Assembly: GCF_002993365.1 (NCBI RefSeq)
Contig: NZ_PVNP01000198.1
Coordinates: 1-64,000, forward strand
Length of the DNA: 64,000 nucleotides
Direction of reading: 5' to 3'
From: Marisediminitalea alba
Lineage (GTDB): Bacteria; Pseudomonadota; Gammaproteobacteria; Enterobacterales; Alteromonadaceae
The translations under genes were made by a program, and so were the position numbers. How positions within the stretch are numbered: the first letter of the stretch is position 1; each line of letters opens with the position of its first letter. Positions 44,569 to 52,990 of this stretch are shown here, piece by piece. A model generated the notes under the pieces. The model saw only the letters and a list, made by a program, of their open reading frames with translations. It did not search any database and had not been told where the DNA came from.

Positions 44569-45429
44569 TCAGTACATCAGGCTGTATACTTTACGACGAT
44601 AACCAGACTTCAGTGAATCGCCATCCGGCAGGGCATTGATAATATCGAGGATAAGCTTTTTCGCTTCGCCAAAACCGAAGTCTTTCAACAACACGCCATA
44701 GAGCAATTCCAGCGCTTCTTCAAAACGCTGTACCTGATAAAGCGCTACGGCTAAATCCACCTTCACCTGTAAATCATCCGGATTGGCTGCAGCCTGTTCC
44801 TGTAACGCACGGATCTCGGGCGTATCAGCGGCCTGTTCGGCCAGCTCCACCTTGCCCTGCAGGGTATGATAACGCTGATCCTGATCCACCAGCTTTATCT
44901 CTGCCAGCAGTTCTTTTGCTGCAGGCACTGCGCCGGTTTCAATCAGGCAGTCAATATAAAGGTATTTGCTATCGACATTGTCCGGGTTAATTTCGTAGGC
45001 TTGCTTTGCCATGGGGAAAGCGCCGCTGTAGTCACCGCTCGCGATAAGCTCGGCAGCTTTGGCCAGAAACTCATCTTCCGGGCTAGGCAGGTATTTACCC
45101 AACATGGCGCGAATTTCAATTTCCGGCTGCATACCAGCAAAGCCATCTACCGGCTGCGCATCTTTCACTACCATTACGGTAGGCAGGTTACGAATGCCAA
45201 ACTGAGCGGCTACCTGCTGCTCGCGCTCACAGTCAACACGGGCCAGTAACAGGGCGTCCGGATAATCACCGGCAATTTTTTCCAGAATCGGCGATAACTC
45301 TTTACAAGGCTCATAGCCTTCGGCCCAAAAGTCGATTAAGACGATTTTCTCTTTAGACACTTCCAGAATGATCTGCTGAAAGTTCTCTACCGTTAAATCC
45401 ACGATGTTGTTCGACATCAATTGCTGCAT
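44569..45429 (-). CDS. ybbN: CnoX/YbbN-like thioredoxin-fold chaperone with TPR domain
   Basis: The 286-residue product has an N-terminal thioredoxin fold (about 12-115) whose active site reads Y39-E-P-C42 instead of CGPC. The C-terminal region has TPR-like helices (about 120-286). This layout matches E. coli CnoX (YbbN, site SxxC), a holdase that hands clients to GroEL and DnaK. With a single active-site Cys it cannot act as a normal thioredoxin reductant. The ATG at 45429 is used; another lies at 45417. Confidence 0.85.
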   Translation of the reverse strand: MQQLMSNNIVDLTVENFQQIILEVSKEKIVLIDFWAEGYEPCKELSPILEKIAGDYPDALLLARVDCEREQQVAAQFGIRNLPTVMVVKDAQPVDGFAGMQPEIEIRAMLGKYLPSPEDEFLAKAAELIASGDYSGAFPMAKQAYEINPDNVDSKYLYIDCLIETGAVPAAKELLAEIKLVDQDQRYHTLQGKVELAEQAADTPEIRALQEQAAANPDDLQVKVDLAVALYQVQRFEEALELLYGVLLKDFGFGEAKKLILDIINALPDGDSLKSGYRRKVYSLMY

Positions 45430-45550
45430 GCTTATTTCGCCTGTTTGCTTTCGTTCGATTGTGGTTATGAATATGGGCGCGCTGGCCTTAATTACAAGTC
45501 CTTAAAATACAAATGCTACACTATCTGTGACAAATTACTAAGGCGATAAG

Positions 45551-45862
45551 ATGACAACAACAAAACGCTTTACTTCATTCCGGGAATTTTACCCGTACTA
45601 CCTGAGTGAACATCAGAATGTAACCTGTCGGCGACTGCATTTTATCGGTTCAACACTGGTACTCACCCTGCTGATATTGAGTTTATTTACCGGGCAGTTA
45701 AGGCTGCTATGGTTACTTCCGGTAGCCGGTTATGGCTTTGCCTGGCTCGGCCACTTTAAATTTGAGCACAACAAACCTGCGACCTTTCGTTATCCCTTGT
45801 ACAGCTTAATGGGAGACTGGGTCATGTATAAAGATATCCTGCTTGGCAGGATAAAATTCTGA
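45551..45862 (+). CDS. DUF962 (Mpo1-like) membrane protein
   Basis: The 103-residue product has SFREFYPYYLSEHQNVTCRRLHF (cut to the HQN..RRLHF core) and GHFKFEHNKPATFRYPLYSLMGDW, the paired His motifs of the DUF962/Mpo1 family, around two membrane helices. Yeast Mpo1 is an iron-dependent dioxygenase for 2-hydroxy fatty acids. The bacterial role is unknown, though the His ligands are conserved here. It is followed after 25 bp by the S9 peptidase gene. Confidence 0.85.
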   Translation: MTTTKRFTSFREFYPYYLSEHQNVTCRRLHFIGSTLVLTLLILSLFTGQLRLLWLLPVAGYGFAWLGHFKFEHNKPATFRYPLYSLMGDWVMYKDILLGRIKF

Positions 45863-45887
45863 CGACAGTAAGCAAGGAAAAACAATA

Positions 45888-47951
45888 ATGAATAACACCA
45901 TAAAAGCTCTGGCAGCCAGCGTTATGCTGGGCTTGTCAGCCGGCGCGGCGGCCGATACCAGCGCCCCCACCACCTTCGATTACAAGGACGTGTTTGCCCT
46001 GGAGTACGCAGCTTCACCAGTGTTTACCCCCGACAGCAAACACATTATTTATGAGCGTCGCAGCAACGATATTATGAACGATCGTATGCACATCAGTTTA
46101 TGGCAGGTAGAAGTAAAGAGTGGTCAGCATCGCCCGCTGATTGCTGAGCATGCCAGTGTGCGCAGCCCGGTACTTTCTCCCGACGGCACCAAGCTGGCCT
46201 ATCTGTCTGACCGCTCGGGCTCACAACAACTTTATGTGCGCTACCTCGACAGTGGTGAAGACGCCCTGTTAACCAATACGAGCTATGCGCCGGGTAATGT
46301 CGTCTGGTCGCCAGATGGACAATCGCTGGCATTTACCCAGTTTACCCCGAAAGCAGATAAACCCTTGTTTACCGATATGCCAGGCAAACCGGCCAGGGCC
46401 AAGTGGGCAGAAACCGGTAAGTTTATTGATGACCTCAACTACCGCTCTGATGGTGCGGGTTACGTACCGGGCGGCTTTAATCAGATTTATCTGTTACCGG
46501 TAGAAGGTGGTACCCCCCGCCAGCTAACGTTTACCGATTACCCGCTCAATGGCGATCTGAGCTTTTCAAACGATGGCAAGCAGTTGTACTTTTCTGCCAA
46601 CCCCAGCGACAACTACGCCATGGAAGTGATGAGCAGTGATATTTATACTCTGGATATTGCTTCGGGAGCGTTTAAGCAGATCACCAGCCTTGAAGGCCCG
46701 GAGAGCGCCCCGCAATTAAGCCCGGACGGCAGGTATCTGGCGTTTAAACACACCACTGACCGTAAGTTAAGCTTCCAGAGCAGCGACTTATGGATAATGC
46801 GTATGAAAGACGGCAAGCTGACTAACCTTACCGAATCCTTCGACCGCACTACCGGACAGTTTGCCTGGGGCGAAGACAGCGATGAGTTATACGTCAGTTA
46901 CCAGGATGCCGGACAAACCAGAGTGGCCGCTGTCGAACTCGACGGCGACATGGATAAGCTCAACATCGCCCTGAGTGGTCAGTCGCTTGGGCGCCCGTAC
47001 ACTTCAGGCGAGTTTGCAGTGGCCGATAATGGCGCGCTGGCTTTTGTCAGTTCCGATGGCTCGACACCGGCAGATTTGTTTGTGCGTGAAAGCCGCGGCA
47101 AGGTAACCCGGTTAACTACACTCAATGAAGATGTACTTGGTCACCTGAATATGCCGGCGATTGAAGTCATGACTGTTACCTCAACGGTGGATGAACGTCC
47201 GATTGAGGCCTGGATGATTACCCCTCCGGATTTTGATGCCAGTAAGAAATACCCGCTGATTCTGGAAATACATGGCGGCCCACACACTGCTTATGGCCCC
47301 AACTTCAGTGCCGAGATTCAGTTAATGGCAGCCAAAGGCTATGTGGTGGTGTGGTCAAACCCGCGCGGCAGCACTTCTTACGGTGAAGACTTTGCCAACT
47401 TAATCCATCACAACTATCCGTCAGAAGATTATAACGATTTGATGGACGTAGTAGATGGCGTCATCGCCAAAGGCTTTATTGATACCAACAACCTGTTTAT
47501 CACCGGTGGCTCCGGTGGCGGCGTACTGACCGCCTGGTCAATTGGTAAGACCGACCGATTTGCCGCCGCAGTGGTTGCCAAGCCGGTAATCAACTGGATG
47601 AGCTTTGCCTTAACTGCTGATGCTTATCCCTACTTTACACAGTACTGGATGCCGGGCATGCCCTGGGAAATCCCGGACCATTTATGGGCCCACTCGCCTT
47701 TATCACTGGTAGGTAACGTGACCACGCCAACCATGCTGCTAACGGGTGAGTCTGATTACCGCACGCCAATCAGTGAGTCTGAACAGTTTTATCAGGCCCT
47801 GAAACTGCGTGGAGTAGACTCAGCCATGTTGCGCCTGCCTGGCGCATCCCATGGCATCGCCTCAAAACCGTCACGGCTTATCCAGAAAGTCGGCAATATC
47901 CTCGCATGGTTCGAACGCTATCGTACCGAGCCGGAAACAAAGGCCGAGTAG
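45888..47951 (+). CDS. Exported S9-family prolyl oligopeptidase-like peptidase
   Basis: The 687-residue product has a signal peptide (LAASVMLGLSAGAAA). A beta-propeller region (about 30-420) has SPDG/SDRSGSQQLYV-type blades, and an alpha/beta hydrolase domain (about 430-680) follows. The nucleophile is Ser542 in GGSGGG, with EIHGGPHTAYGP before it and the His in GASHG near the end. Acylaminoacyl-peptidase and dipeptidyl-peptidase types share this plan. It should cut short peptides in the periplasm or outside. A terminator follows. Confidence 0.9.
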   Translation: MNNTIKALAASVMLGLSAGAAADTSAPTTFDYKDVFALEYAASPVFTPDSKHIIYERRSNDIMNDRMHISLWQVEVKSGQHRPLIAEHASVRSPVLSPDGTKLAYLSDRSGSQQLYVRYLDSGEDALLTNTSYAPGNVVWSPDGQSLAFTQFTPKADKPLFTDMPGKPARAKWAETGKFIDDLNYRSDGAGYVPGGFNQIYLLPVEGGTPRQLTFTDYPLNGDLSFSNDGKQLYFSANPSDNYAMEVMSSDIYTLDIASGAFKQITSLEGPESAPQLSPDGRYLAFKHTTDRKLSFQSSDLWIMRMKDGKLTNLTESFDRTTGQFAWGEDSDELYVSYQDAGQTRVAAVELDGDMDKLNIALSGQSLGRPYTSGEFAVADNGALAFVSSDGSTPADLFVRESRGKVTRLTTLNEDVLGHLNMPAIEVMTVTSTVDERPIEAWMITPPDFDASKKYPLILEIHGGPHTAYGPNFSAEIQLMAAKGYVVVWSNPRGSTSYGEDFANLIHHNYPSEDYNDLMDVVDGVIAKGFIDTNNLFITGGSGGGVLTAWSIGKTDRFAAAVVAKPVINWMSFALTADAYPYFTQYWMPGMPWEIPDHLWAHSPLSLVGNVTTPTMLLTGESDYRTPISESEQFYQALKLRGVDSAMLRLPGASHGIASKPSRLIQKVGNILAWFERYRTEPETKAE

Positions 47952-47955
47952 AATG

Positions 47956-47984
47956 AAAAAAGGGCTACCTCGGTAGCCCTTTTT
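47956..47984. terminator. Bidirectional terminator between the S9 peptidase and sugar dehydrogenase genes
   Basis: The hairpin AGGGCTACC-TC-GGTAGCCCT is flanked by A- and T-runs, so it can stop transcripts from both convergent genes. Confidence 0.85.
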
Positions 47985-47985
47985 A

Positions 47986-49098
47986 CTAGTTAACCGGCGT
48001 TATCTGCAGTAACTTACCGTTACTTTCATCGGTTAACAGATAAATCAGACCGTTGGGACCCACTTCGACGTCGCGGATCCGTTCGTTACGGTCGCGCAGG
48101 TACTCGGTTTGTGACTCCACTTCGCCGGCCTCATTAAAACTAATGCGGCGCAGGTGGCGAAACTTCAGCGCGCCCACCAGCAAATCGCCCTGCCAGTCTT
48201 TAAATACATCGGAAGCATAGAACGTCATGCCACTTGGGGCGATGGATGGATCCCAGTATAAAACGGGCTGCTCCATGCCTTCCTGTTCAGTTTTATCGGA
48301 AATAATACTGCCATTGTAATCAATACCATAGGTAATTTCCGGCCAGCCATAATTGTTACCGGCTTTGATCAGGTTTACCTCATCTCCACCTTTCGGACCG
48401 TGTTCCATGGCCCATACTTCGCCCGTTTGCGGGTGCACGGTTAAGCCCTGGACATTACGGTGGCCGTAACTGAATATCTCCGGGGCATCGCCCTCTGCAA
48501 ACGGATTGTCACCGGGCACATCACCATTACGCTTAATGCGTACAATCTTGCCAAAGTGATTGTCGGTGTTCTGTGCTTCTTTCATGTACTTATAGCGGTC
48601 ACCCAGCGAGACGAACAGGTGCTGGTCATTATCGAAAGCCAGGCGACAACCAAAGTGGAAACCATTATTTACTACCGAATCGGCCACAAAAATATCTTTC
48701 ACGTGGGTCAGACTGGTGCCATTCAGAGTGGCACTGGCTACGCTGGAACTGCTGCCACCGTCGGTCGGCCGCGAATAACAAAAATACACTGTTTGATTAT
48801 TGGCAAAATCCGGATCGGCAGTGATGTCCAGCAGACCGCCCTGATTATCGGCGGCTACTTCGGGAACGCCGCTTAATGGCTTGCTTAGTCCGGTGGCAAA
48901 ATTAAACTTGCGAATTTGCCCGCTTCGCTCGGTGATCAGCATTTCGCCGGTAGGCAGAAAAGTCATTCCCCATGGATGATCAAGGCCGCTGGCCAATTCG
49001 TTTACTTTCAGTGTTTCTGTCGCCTGGCTGCTAAACGCAACAGCACCGGCCAGGGCCAGTGCTGTCAACGTCGCAACCTTATATTGAGGTCGCTTCAT
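47986..49098 (-). CDS. PQQ-dependent aldose sugar dehydrogenase (YliI/GSDH-like)
   Basis: The 370-residue exported product has a signal peptide (TLTALALAGAVAFSSQA) and the soluble glucose dehydrogenase propeller motifs: GLDHPWGMTFLPTGEMLITER, YGHRNVQGLTVHPQTGEVW and EHGPKGGDEVNLIKAGNNYGW (each only in part). These carry the PQQ and calcium sites in E. coli YliI (Asd). It would oxidise aldose sugars in the periplasm with PQQ. I saw no PQQ synthesis genes here. Confidence 0.9.
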   Translation of the reverse strand: MKRPQYKVATLTALALAGAVAFSSQATETLKVNELASGLDHPWGMTFLPTGEMLITERSGQIRKFNFATGLSKPLSGVPEVAADNQGGLLDITADPDFANNQTVYFCYSRPTDGGSSSSVASATLNGTSLTHVKDIFVADSVVNNGFHFGCRLAFDNDQHLFVSLGDRYKYMKEAQNTDNHFGKIVRIKRNGDVPGDNPFAEGDAPEIFSYGHRNVQGLTVHPQTGEVWAMEHGPKGGDEVNLIKAGNNYGWPEITYGIDYNGSIISDKTEQEGMEQPVLYWDPSIAPSGMTFYASDVFKDWQGDLLVGALKFRHLRRISFNEAGEVESQTEYLRDRNERIRDVEVGPNGLIYLLTDESNGKLLQITPVN

Positions 49099-49125
49099 AA
49101 TCGTCTCTTGTTGTTTTAAATTTTG

Positions 49126-49596
49126 TTATTGCACCATCGCACGTAACATCCACGCCGTTTTTTCGTGCACGCGCATACGGTCTGAAATAAGGGCTACGGA
49201 AGACTCATCGTCTGCCTGCTGGGCAAGTTTCAGTGCTTCACGGCAAGTTTTCACTACCTGCTCATGAGCGTGAGTCAGTAGCTGCACCATTTCACTGGCT
49301 TCCGGCACACCTTCAACTTCTTCAATTGCACTGAGTTCGGCAAATGCTTTATACGTACCAGGCGCGGCAACACCCAGGGTACGGATCCGCTCGGCGATGT
49401 CATCTACTGCAACAGCAAGCTCGGTGTAATGCTCTTCAAACATCAGGTGCAATTCGCGGAATTGCGGGCCCGTCACGTTCCAGTGGAAATTGTGCGTTTG
49501 CAGATACAGTGTGTAGGAATCTGCCAGTAATTTCTTTAAGCCGTGGGCAACCGCTTCGCGATCTGCTTCTGCAATACCGATGTCAATCTTGCTCAT
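49126..49596 (-). CDS. dps: Dps-family iron-storage and DNA-protection protein
   Basis: The 156-residue product has the Dps ferroxidase motifs: [15 protein letters not shown] (His ligand) and [23 protein letters not shown] (Asp/Glu ligands; core cited). Dps dodecamers oxidise and store iron and protect DNA from peroxide. The N-terminal tail is short, with few basic residues, so DNA binding may be weak. It follows the PCuAC gene on the same strand. Length is typical. Confidence 0.95.
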   Translation of the reverse strand: MSKIDIGIAEADREAVAHGLKKLLADSYTLYLQTHNFHWNVTGPQFRELHLMFEEHYTELAVAVDDIAERIRTLGVAAPGTYKAFAELSAIEEVEGVPEASEMVQLLTHAHEQVVKTCREALKLAQQADDESSVALISDRMRVHEKTAWMLRAMVQ

Positions 49597-49677
49597 TATA
49601 AACTCCTTGGTTTATTCCAATTATAGTATTAATAGCAATAATGTACTGATTTGGATTAATTTTAAAGCGACCCGTTG

Positions 49678-50163
49678 TCAGTGGTGGTGATGCCCACCCG
49701 GTTTCCCCTGCTCACCTACGGTAACTTCTACCGTTTTGCTGCGTTGGTCAGCGAAATGTAACGTCAGGTTAAACTTATTGCCTTTTGTCAGGGGCTTAAC
49801 CAGCCCCATAAGCATTACATGGTAGCCACCAGGCTTAAATTCAACCATCTCATCGGGCGCAACATCGATGCCATCGGTTACTTGTCGCATCTTCATCAAA
49901 TCGCCTTCCATTACCGTTGTATGGATCTGTGCTTCGCTGGCAATATCTGCTGGCACACTCACACCGGTTAAGGTAAACGCTGCCTCGCTATGGTTCATCA
50001 AAGTAAGGTAGACGGCGGCCGTGGTAGCCATGGCAAAGGTCGCCCGGGCATTAGCGTTGTGCACCATAACACCGTGCTCCATTTTTGCGGCAACGGGTAA
50101 AGCCAGTTGCAAGCCCAGCACCAGTACTAGACACTGCCAGTATCGGTTAATCATTGTTGTCAC
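49678..50163 (-). CDS. PCuAC-family periplasmic copper chaperone
   Basis: The 161-residue product has a signal peptide (CLVLVLGLQLALPVAA). The Met/His copper site of PCuAC proteins is visible: IHTTVMEGDLMKMR and PGGYHVMLMGL. A C-terminal tail with four His adds further metal binding. PCuAC brings copper to cytochrome oxidase CuA sites. An ATG three codons downstream is also possible as start. It lies between purK (terminator in between) and dps. Confidence 0.9.
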   Translation of the reverse strand: MTTMINRYWQCLVLVLGLQLALPVAAKMEHGVMVHNANARATFAMATTAAVYLTLMNHSEAAFTLTGVSVPADIASEAQIHTTVMEGDLMKMRQVTDGIDVAPDEMVEFKPGGYHVMLMGLVKPLTKGNKFNLTLHFADQRSKTVEVTVGEQGKPGGHHHH

Positions 50164-50184
50164 TCCTGTTACTTTACAATAAGA

Positions 50185-50212
50185 AAAGACCCCACTGGCA
50201 AGTGAGGTCTTA
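50185..50212 (-). terminator. Terminator after purK
   Basis: On the minus strand, a hairpin AAGACCTCACT-TGCC-AGTGGGGTCTT (one G-U type mismatch) is followed by a T-rich run. It lies 10 bp after the purK stop. Confidence 0.75.
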
Positions 50213-50221
50213 AAGGTTATT

Positions 50222-51376
50222 CTAGCTTACTGAAGCCAGCCGGTTCGCTTCATCGGTCAGGCAGGGAAAGTGGGCCAGCGAAAGATACTCACTAAGCTTT
50301 TGCAGTTTGCTGCCCAAGTCAGCATAACTCGACGCCGTTACATTGATATGACCCATTTTGCGCTTTTGACGCACAGACTTGCCGTACCAATGAAAATGTA
50401 CACCCGGCACGCTTAACAGCGCCATCTGATGGTCGTCGCACCCAATGATATTGATCATTGCACTAACCGCTGCTTCGCCTCCGGTGTTACAGGCCAGACC
50501 CAAAGGTAAATCAAGCACAGCCCGTAAATGATTTTCAAACTGACTGGTAGGTGAACCCGCCTGACTCCAGTGCCCTGAATTGTGCACCCGCGGGGCCAGT
50601 TCGTTGACCAGCAGTTCGTCACCACACTGGAATAACTCAACCGCCAGTACACCAACGTAATCCATGCCGTTAACCAGCTTGGTAAAGATGTCTTTGGCCT
50701 GGTCGTTTAATGCAGCTGTGCTGGCACTTGCCGGCGCCACAGAGACATGCAGCTGTCCTTCGTGATGAAGGTTTTCAGCCAAAGGATAAACAACCACTTC
50801 ACCGCCAGAACTTCGAGCGCCAATCAGCGATACTTCGCGGTCGAAATTGAGCATCTTCTCTACCACCAGCGGCACGGCTTTCAGATCAAGCTCTGCTAGC
50901 TGTGATTTAAGCGCCGGTAACTCAGTGGCCGCTTTTAAGCGCCACTGGCCATAGCCATCGTAGCCGTCACGGCTGGCTTTGATGATTAGGCGCTCACCCA
51001 GATTCTCAACACAGCTGTCCAGTTGTGTCAGGTCGTCAACAATCTGGTAAGGGCAGTTCGGGATAGCAAGGCTGCTGAGTAATTGCTTTTCACGCACGCG
51101 GTCGGCTCCGACCAGGATAGCGTCGATTCCCGGATGCAATTTACCTGACGCCTCTGCTTGTTGCAGTAGTGCCTCAGGAACATGTTCAAACTCAACCGTC
51201 AGTGCGTCTGCCAGTTCAATAGCCTGCTCAAGGGTGTAATCCAGCGGCGCTTTACTGACCGGGTGAACCACAGCGTTATTACTAACATCCACCGCCATAA
51301 CATTGATGCCCAGCGGCGCGCCATCAAGATACATCATTTGTGCCAGCTGTCCGGCACCGTATACCAGCACCTGCAT
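50222..51376 (-). CDS. purK: 5-(carboxyamino)imidazole ribonucleotide synthase
   Basis: The 384-residue ATP-grasp protein has VYGAGQLAQMMYLDGAPLG at its start, IIKASRDGYDGYGQW in the ATP site, and VNELAPRVHNSGHWSQ in the metal site. It carboxylates AIR with bicarbonate and ATP to N5-CAIR in purine synthesis. It begins 2 bp after purE and the two form the usual purEK operon. Terminator downstream. Confidence 0.96.
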   Translation of the reverse strand: MQVLVYGAGQLAQMMYLDGAPLGINVMAVDVSNNAVVHPVSKAPLDYTLEQAIELADALTVEFEHVPEALLQQAEASGKLHPGIDAILVGADRVREKQLLSSLAIPNCPYQIVDDLTQLDSCVENLGERLIIKASRDGYDGYGQWRLKAATELPALKSQLAELDLKAVPLVVEKMLNFDREVSLIGARSSGGEVVVYPLAENLHHEGQLHVSVAPASASTAALNDQAKDIFTKLVNGMDYVGVLAVELFQCGDELLVNELAPRVHNSGHWSQAGSPTSQFENHLRAVLDLPLGLACNTGGEAAVSAMINIIGCDDHQMALLSVPGVHFHWYGKSVRQKRKMGHINVTASSYADLGSKLQKLSEYLSLAHFPCLTDEANRLASVS

Positions 51377-51378
51377 TG

Positions 51379-51864
51379 TTACAGCTCCAGTTTACCGTTT
51401 GCTAAAACCGTGTCTGTTTGTTGTTGGCGAAAGGCAATAATTGCATCGCGGACCGCCGGGTCCTGCAACGCAACGACCTGAGCAGCCAGCAAGCCGGCAT
51501 TTGCCGCGCCCGCTTCGCCAATCGCCAGGGTACCCACGGCAACACCTTTGGGCATCTGCACGATGGACAATAAAGAGTCCAGGCCATTTAACGCTTTCGA
51601 CTTCACCGGACAGCCGAATACCGGTAAGTGAGTGTGGGCGGCAATCATGCCAGGTAAATGGGCTGCCCCGCCTGCACCGGCAATAATTGCGCAAAAACCA
51701 TTTTGCTCTGCCTGCTCGGCAAATTCGACTAACAGATTAGGAGTGCGGTGTGCCGAGACAACCTGAGCCTCAAATTCAACACCGAATTGTTTGAGCATTA
51801 CTGCCGCGTTTTGCATTGTTGGCCAATCCGAAGTCGACCCCATCACAATTGCGATTTTCGCCAT
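51379..51864 (-). CDS. purE: N5-CAIR mutase
   Basis: The ATG at 51864 is preferred over the one at 51897: it has GAGG with 8 nt spacing and the product then starts [15 protein letters not shown], the usual PurE N-terminus. The 161 residues contain SAHRTP and the [11 protein letters not shown] core. PurE moves the carboxyl group of N5-CAIR to form CAIR. It leads the purE-purK operon. No clear PurR-type box was seen upstream. Confidence 0.96.
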   Translation of the reverse strand: MAKIAIVMGSTSDWPTMQNAAVMLKQFGVEFEAQVVSAHRTPNLLVEFAEQAEQNGFCAIIAGAGGAAHLPGMIAAHTHLPVFGCPVKSKALNGLDSLLSIVQMPKGVAVGTLAIGEAGAANAGLLAAQVVALQDPAVRDAIIAFRQQQTDTVLANGKLEL

Positions 51865-52105
51865 TTTGCCGTCCTCACAGACTTTGCGTTTAGTCATCCG
51901 CTTAACTCGTGGTTGAGCAGTGCTTGAAAAGCGGCCGATATTAGCTCATTTTGCCCCGTTTGCCCATAGTAAGCGTCTATTTGTGGTCAATTACAAACTG
52001 TCTGTAAACGGATATTTCCTCAGTTTTAACGCAACCCGGGAAATATAGATAGAGATAAATGAGTTTTTAGTATATTTTTACACAAACGCTTTCATGGGAT
52101 GCTTT

Positions 52106-52990
52106 ATGAATACATTGACGTTCAGACTACTTGAAGTTTTTCAGCAGGTTGTTGATTGCGGTTCGGTAACCGCCGCCTCCAATGCCTTGCAACTATCACA
52201 ACCCACCGTGTCACTTCAGCTTAAAAAACTAAACAGTATTATAGGTCTGCCCCTGATTGAGCATTTTCAGGGTAGCGTGCAACTCACCGAAGCCGGCGCA
52301 GCCGTATACCGTTGCGCCCAGGAGATTTTGTCGTCTCAGGATAAATTGAAAAGCCAAATCAGCGCCTTGCAGGGTGTAGAAGTGGGCTCTCTTAAACTGG
52401 CCGTGGTGACCACAGCCAAGTACATCATTCCTCCGATGCTCAGCCCGTTTTGCAAACAACATCCTAATATCGACGTGCGCTTTACCGTGGGTAACCGCGA
52501 ACAGATCGCCGAGCGTCTGATGCAAAACCGTGATGACTTGTATATCTTCACCTACCCGCCTGAAGATGATGATTTGGTCTGCGAACCGTTTCTGGCCAAT
52601 CCGCTGGTAGTGATTGCCCCGCCGGATTACGCTGGCCCGGATAACTGCAGTTTAGCCGACCTGCAAAGCGCTAAGTTTCTGCTCAGAGAGAAAGGCAGTG
52701 GGACCCGCCGTACGTTGGATGAGTACTGCGATAAACACGATGTGCTGTTGCGCAACTCTATGGTAATTGAAAGTAACGAGGCGATTCGCCTGGCCGTTTC
52801 TGCCGGTTTAGGCCTTGCGGTGCTATCCCAGCATACGCTCGATCAATCTGCTATCGACAGCGTTAAAGTACTTACTATTAGCGACTTCCCGATTCAAAGT
52901 ACCTGGCAGGTGGTGACCAACCGCCGCCGCCCAATCAGTCTGTCGGCCCAGGCGTTTCGTCAGTCACTGCTTGATAACCCACGTACTTGA
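52106..52990 (+). CDS. LysR-family transcriptional regulator
   Basis: The ATG at 52106 has GGGA at good spacing and starts [14 protein letters not shown]; an ATG at 52094 is in frame. The 294-residue product has an N-terminal winged helix ([19 protein letters not shown]) and a periplasmic-binding-like effector domain (about 90-290). The effector domain resembles CbbR-type regulators ([26 protein letters not shown]). Target genes are not obvious; it is not divergent from a clear metabolic gene except purE, 242 bp away. Its last 56 bp overlap the convergent histidine kinase gene. Confidence 0.9.
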   Translation: MNTLTFRLLEVFQQVVDCGSVTAASNALQLSQPTVSLQLKKLNSIIGLPLIEHFQGSVQLTEAGAAVYRCAQEILSSQDKLKSQISALQGVEVGSLKLAVVTTAKYIIPPMLSPFCKQHPNIDVRFTVGNREQIAERLMQNRDDLYIFTYPPEDDDLVCEPFLANPLVVIAPPDYAGPDNCSLADLQSAKFLLREKGSGTRRTLDEYCDKHDVLLRNSMVIESNEAIRLAVSAGLGLAVLSQHTLDQSAIDSVKVLTISDFPIQSTWQVVTNRRRPISLSAQAFRQSLLDNPRT

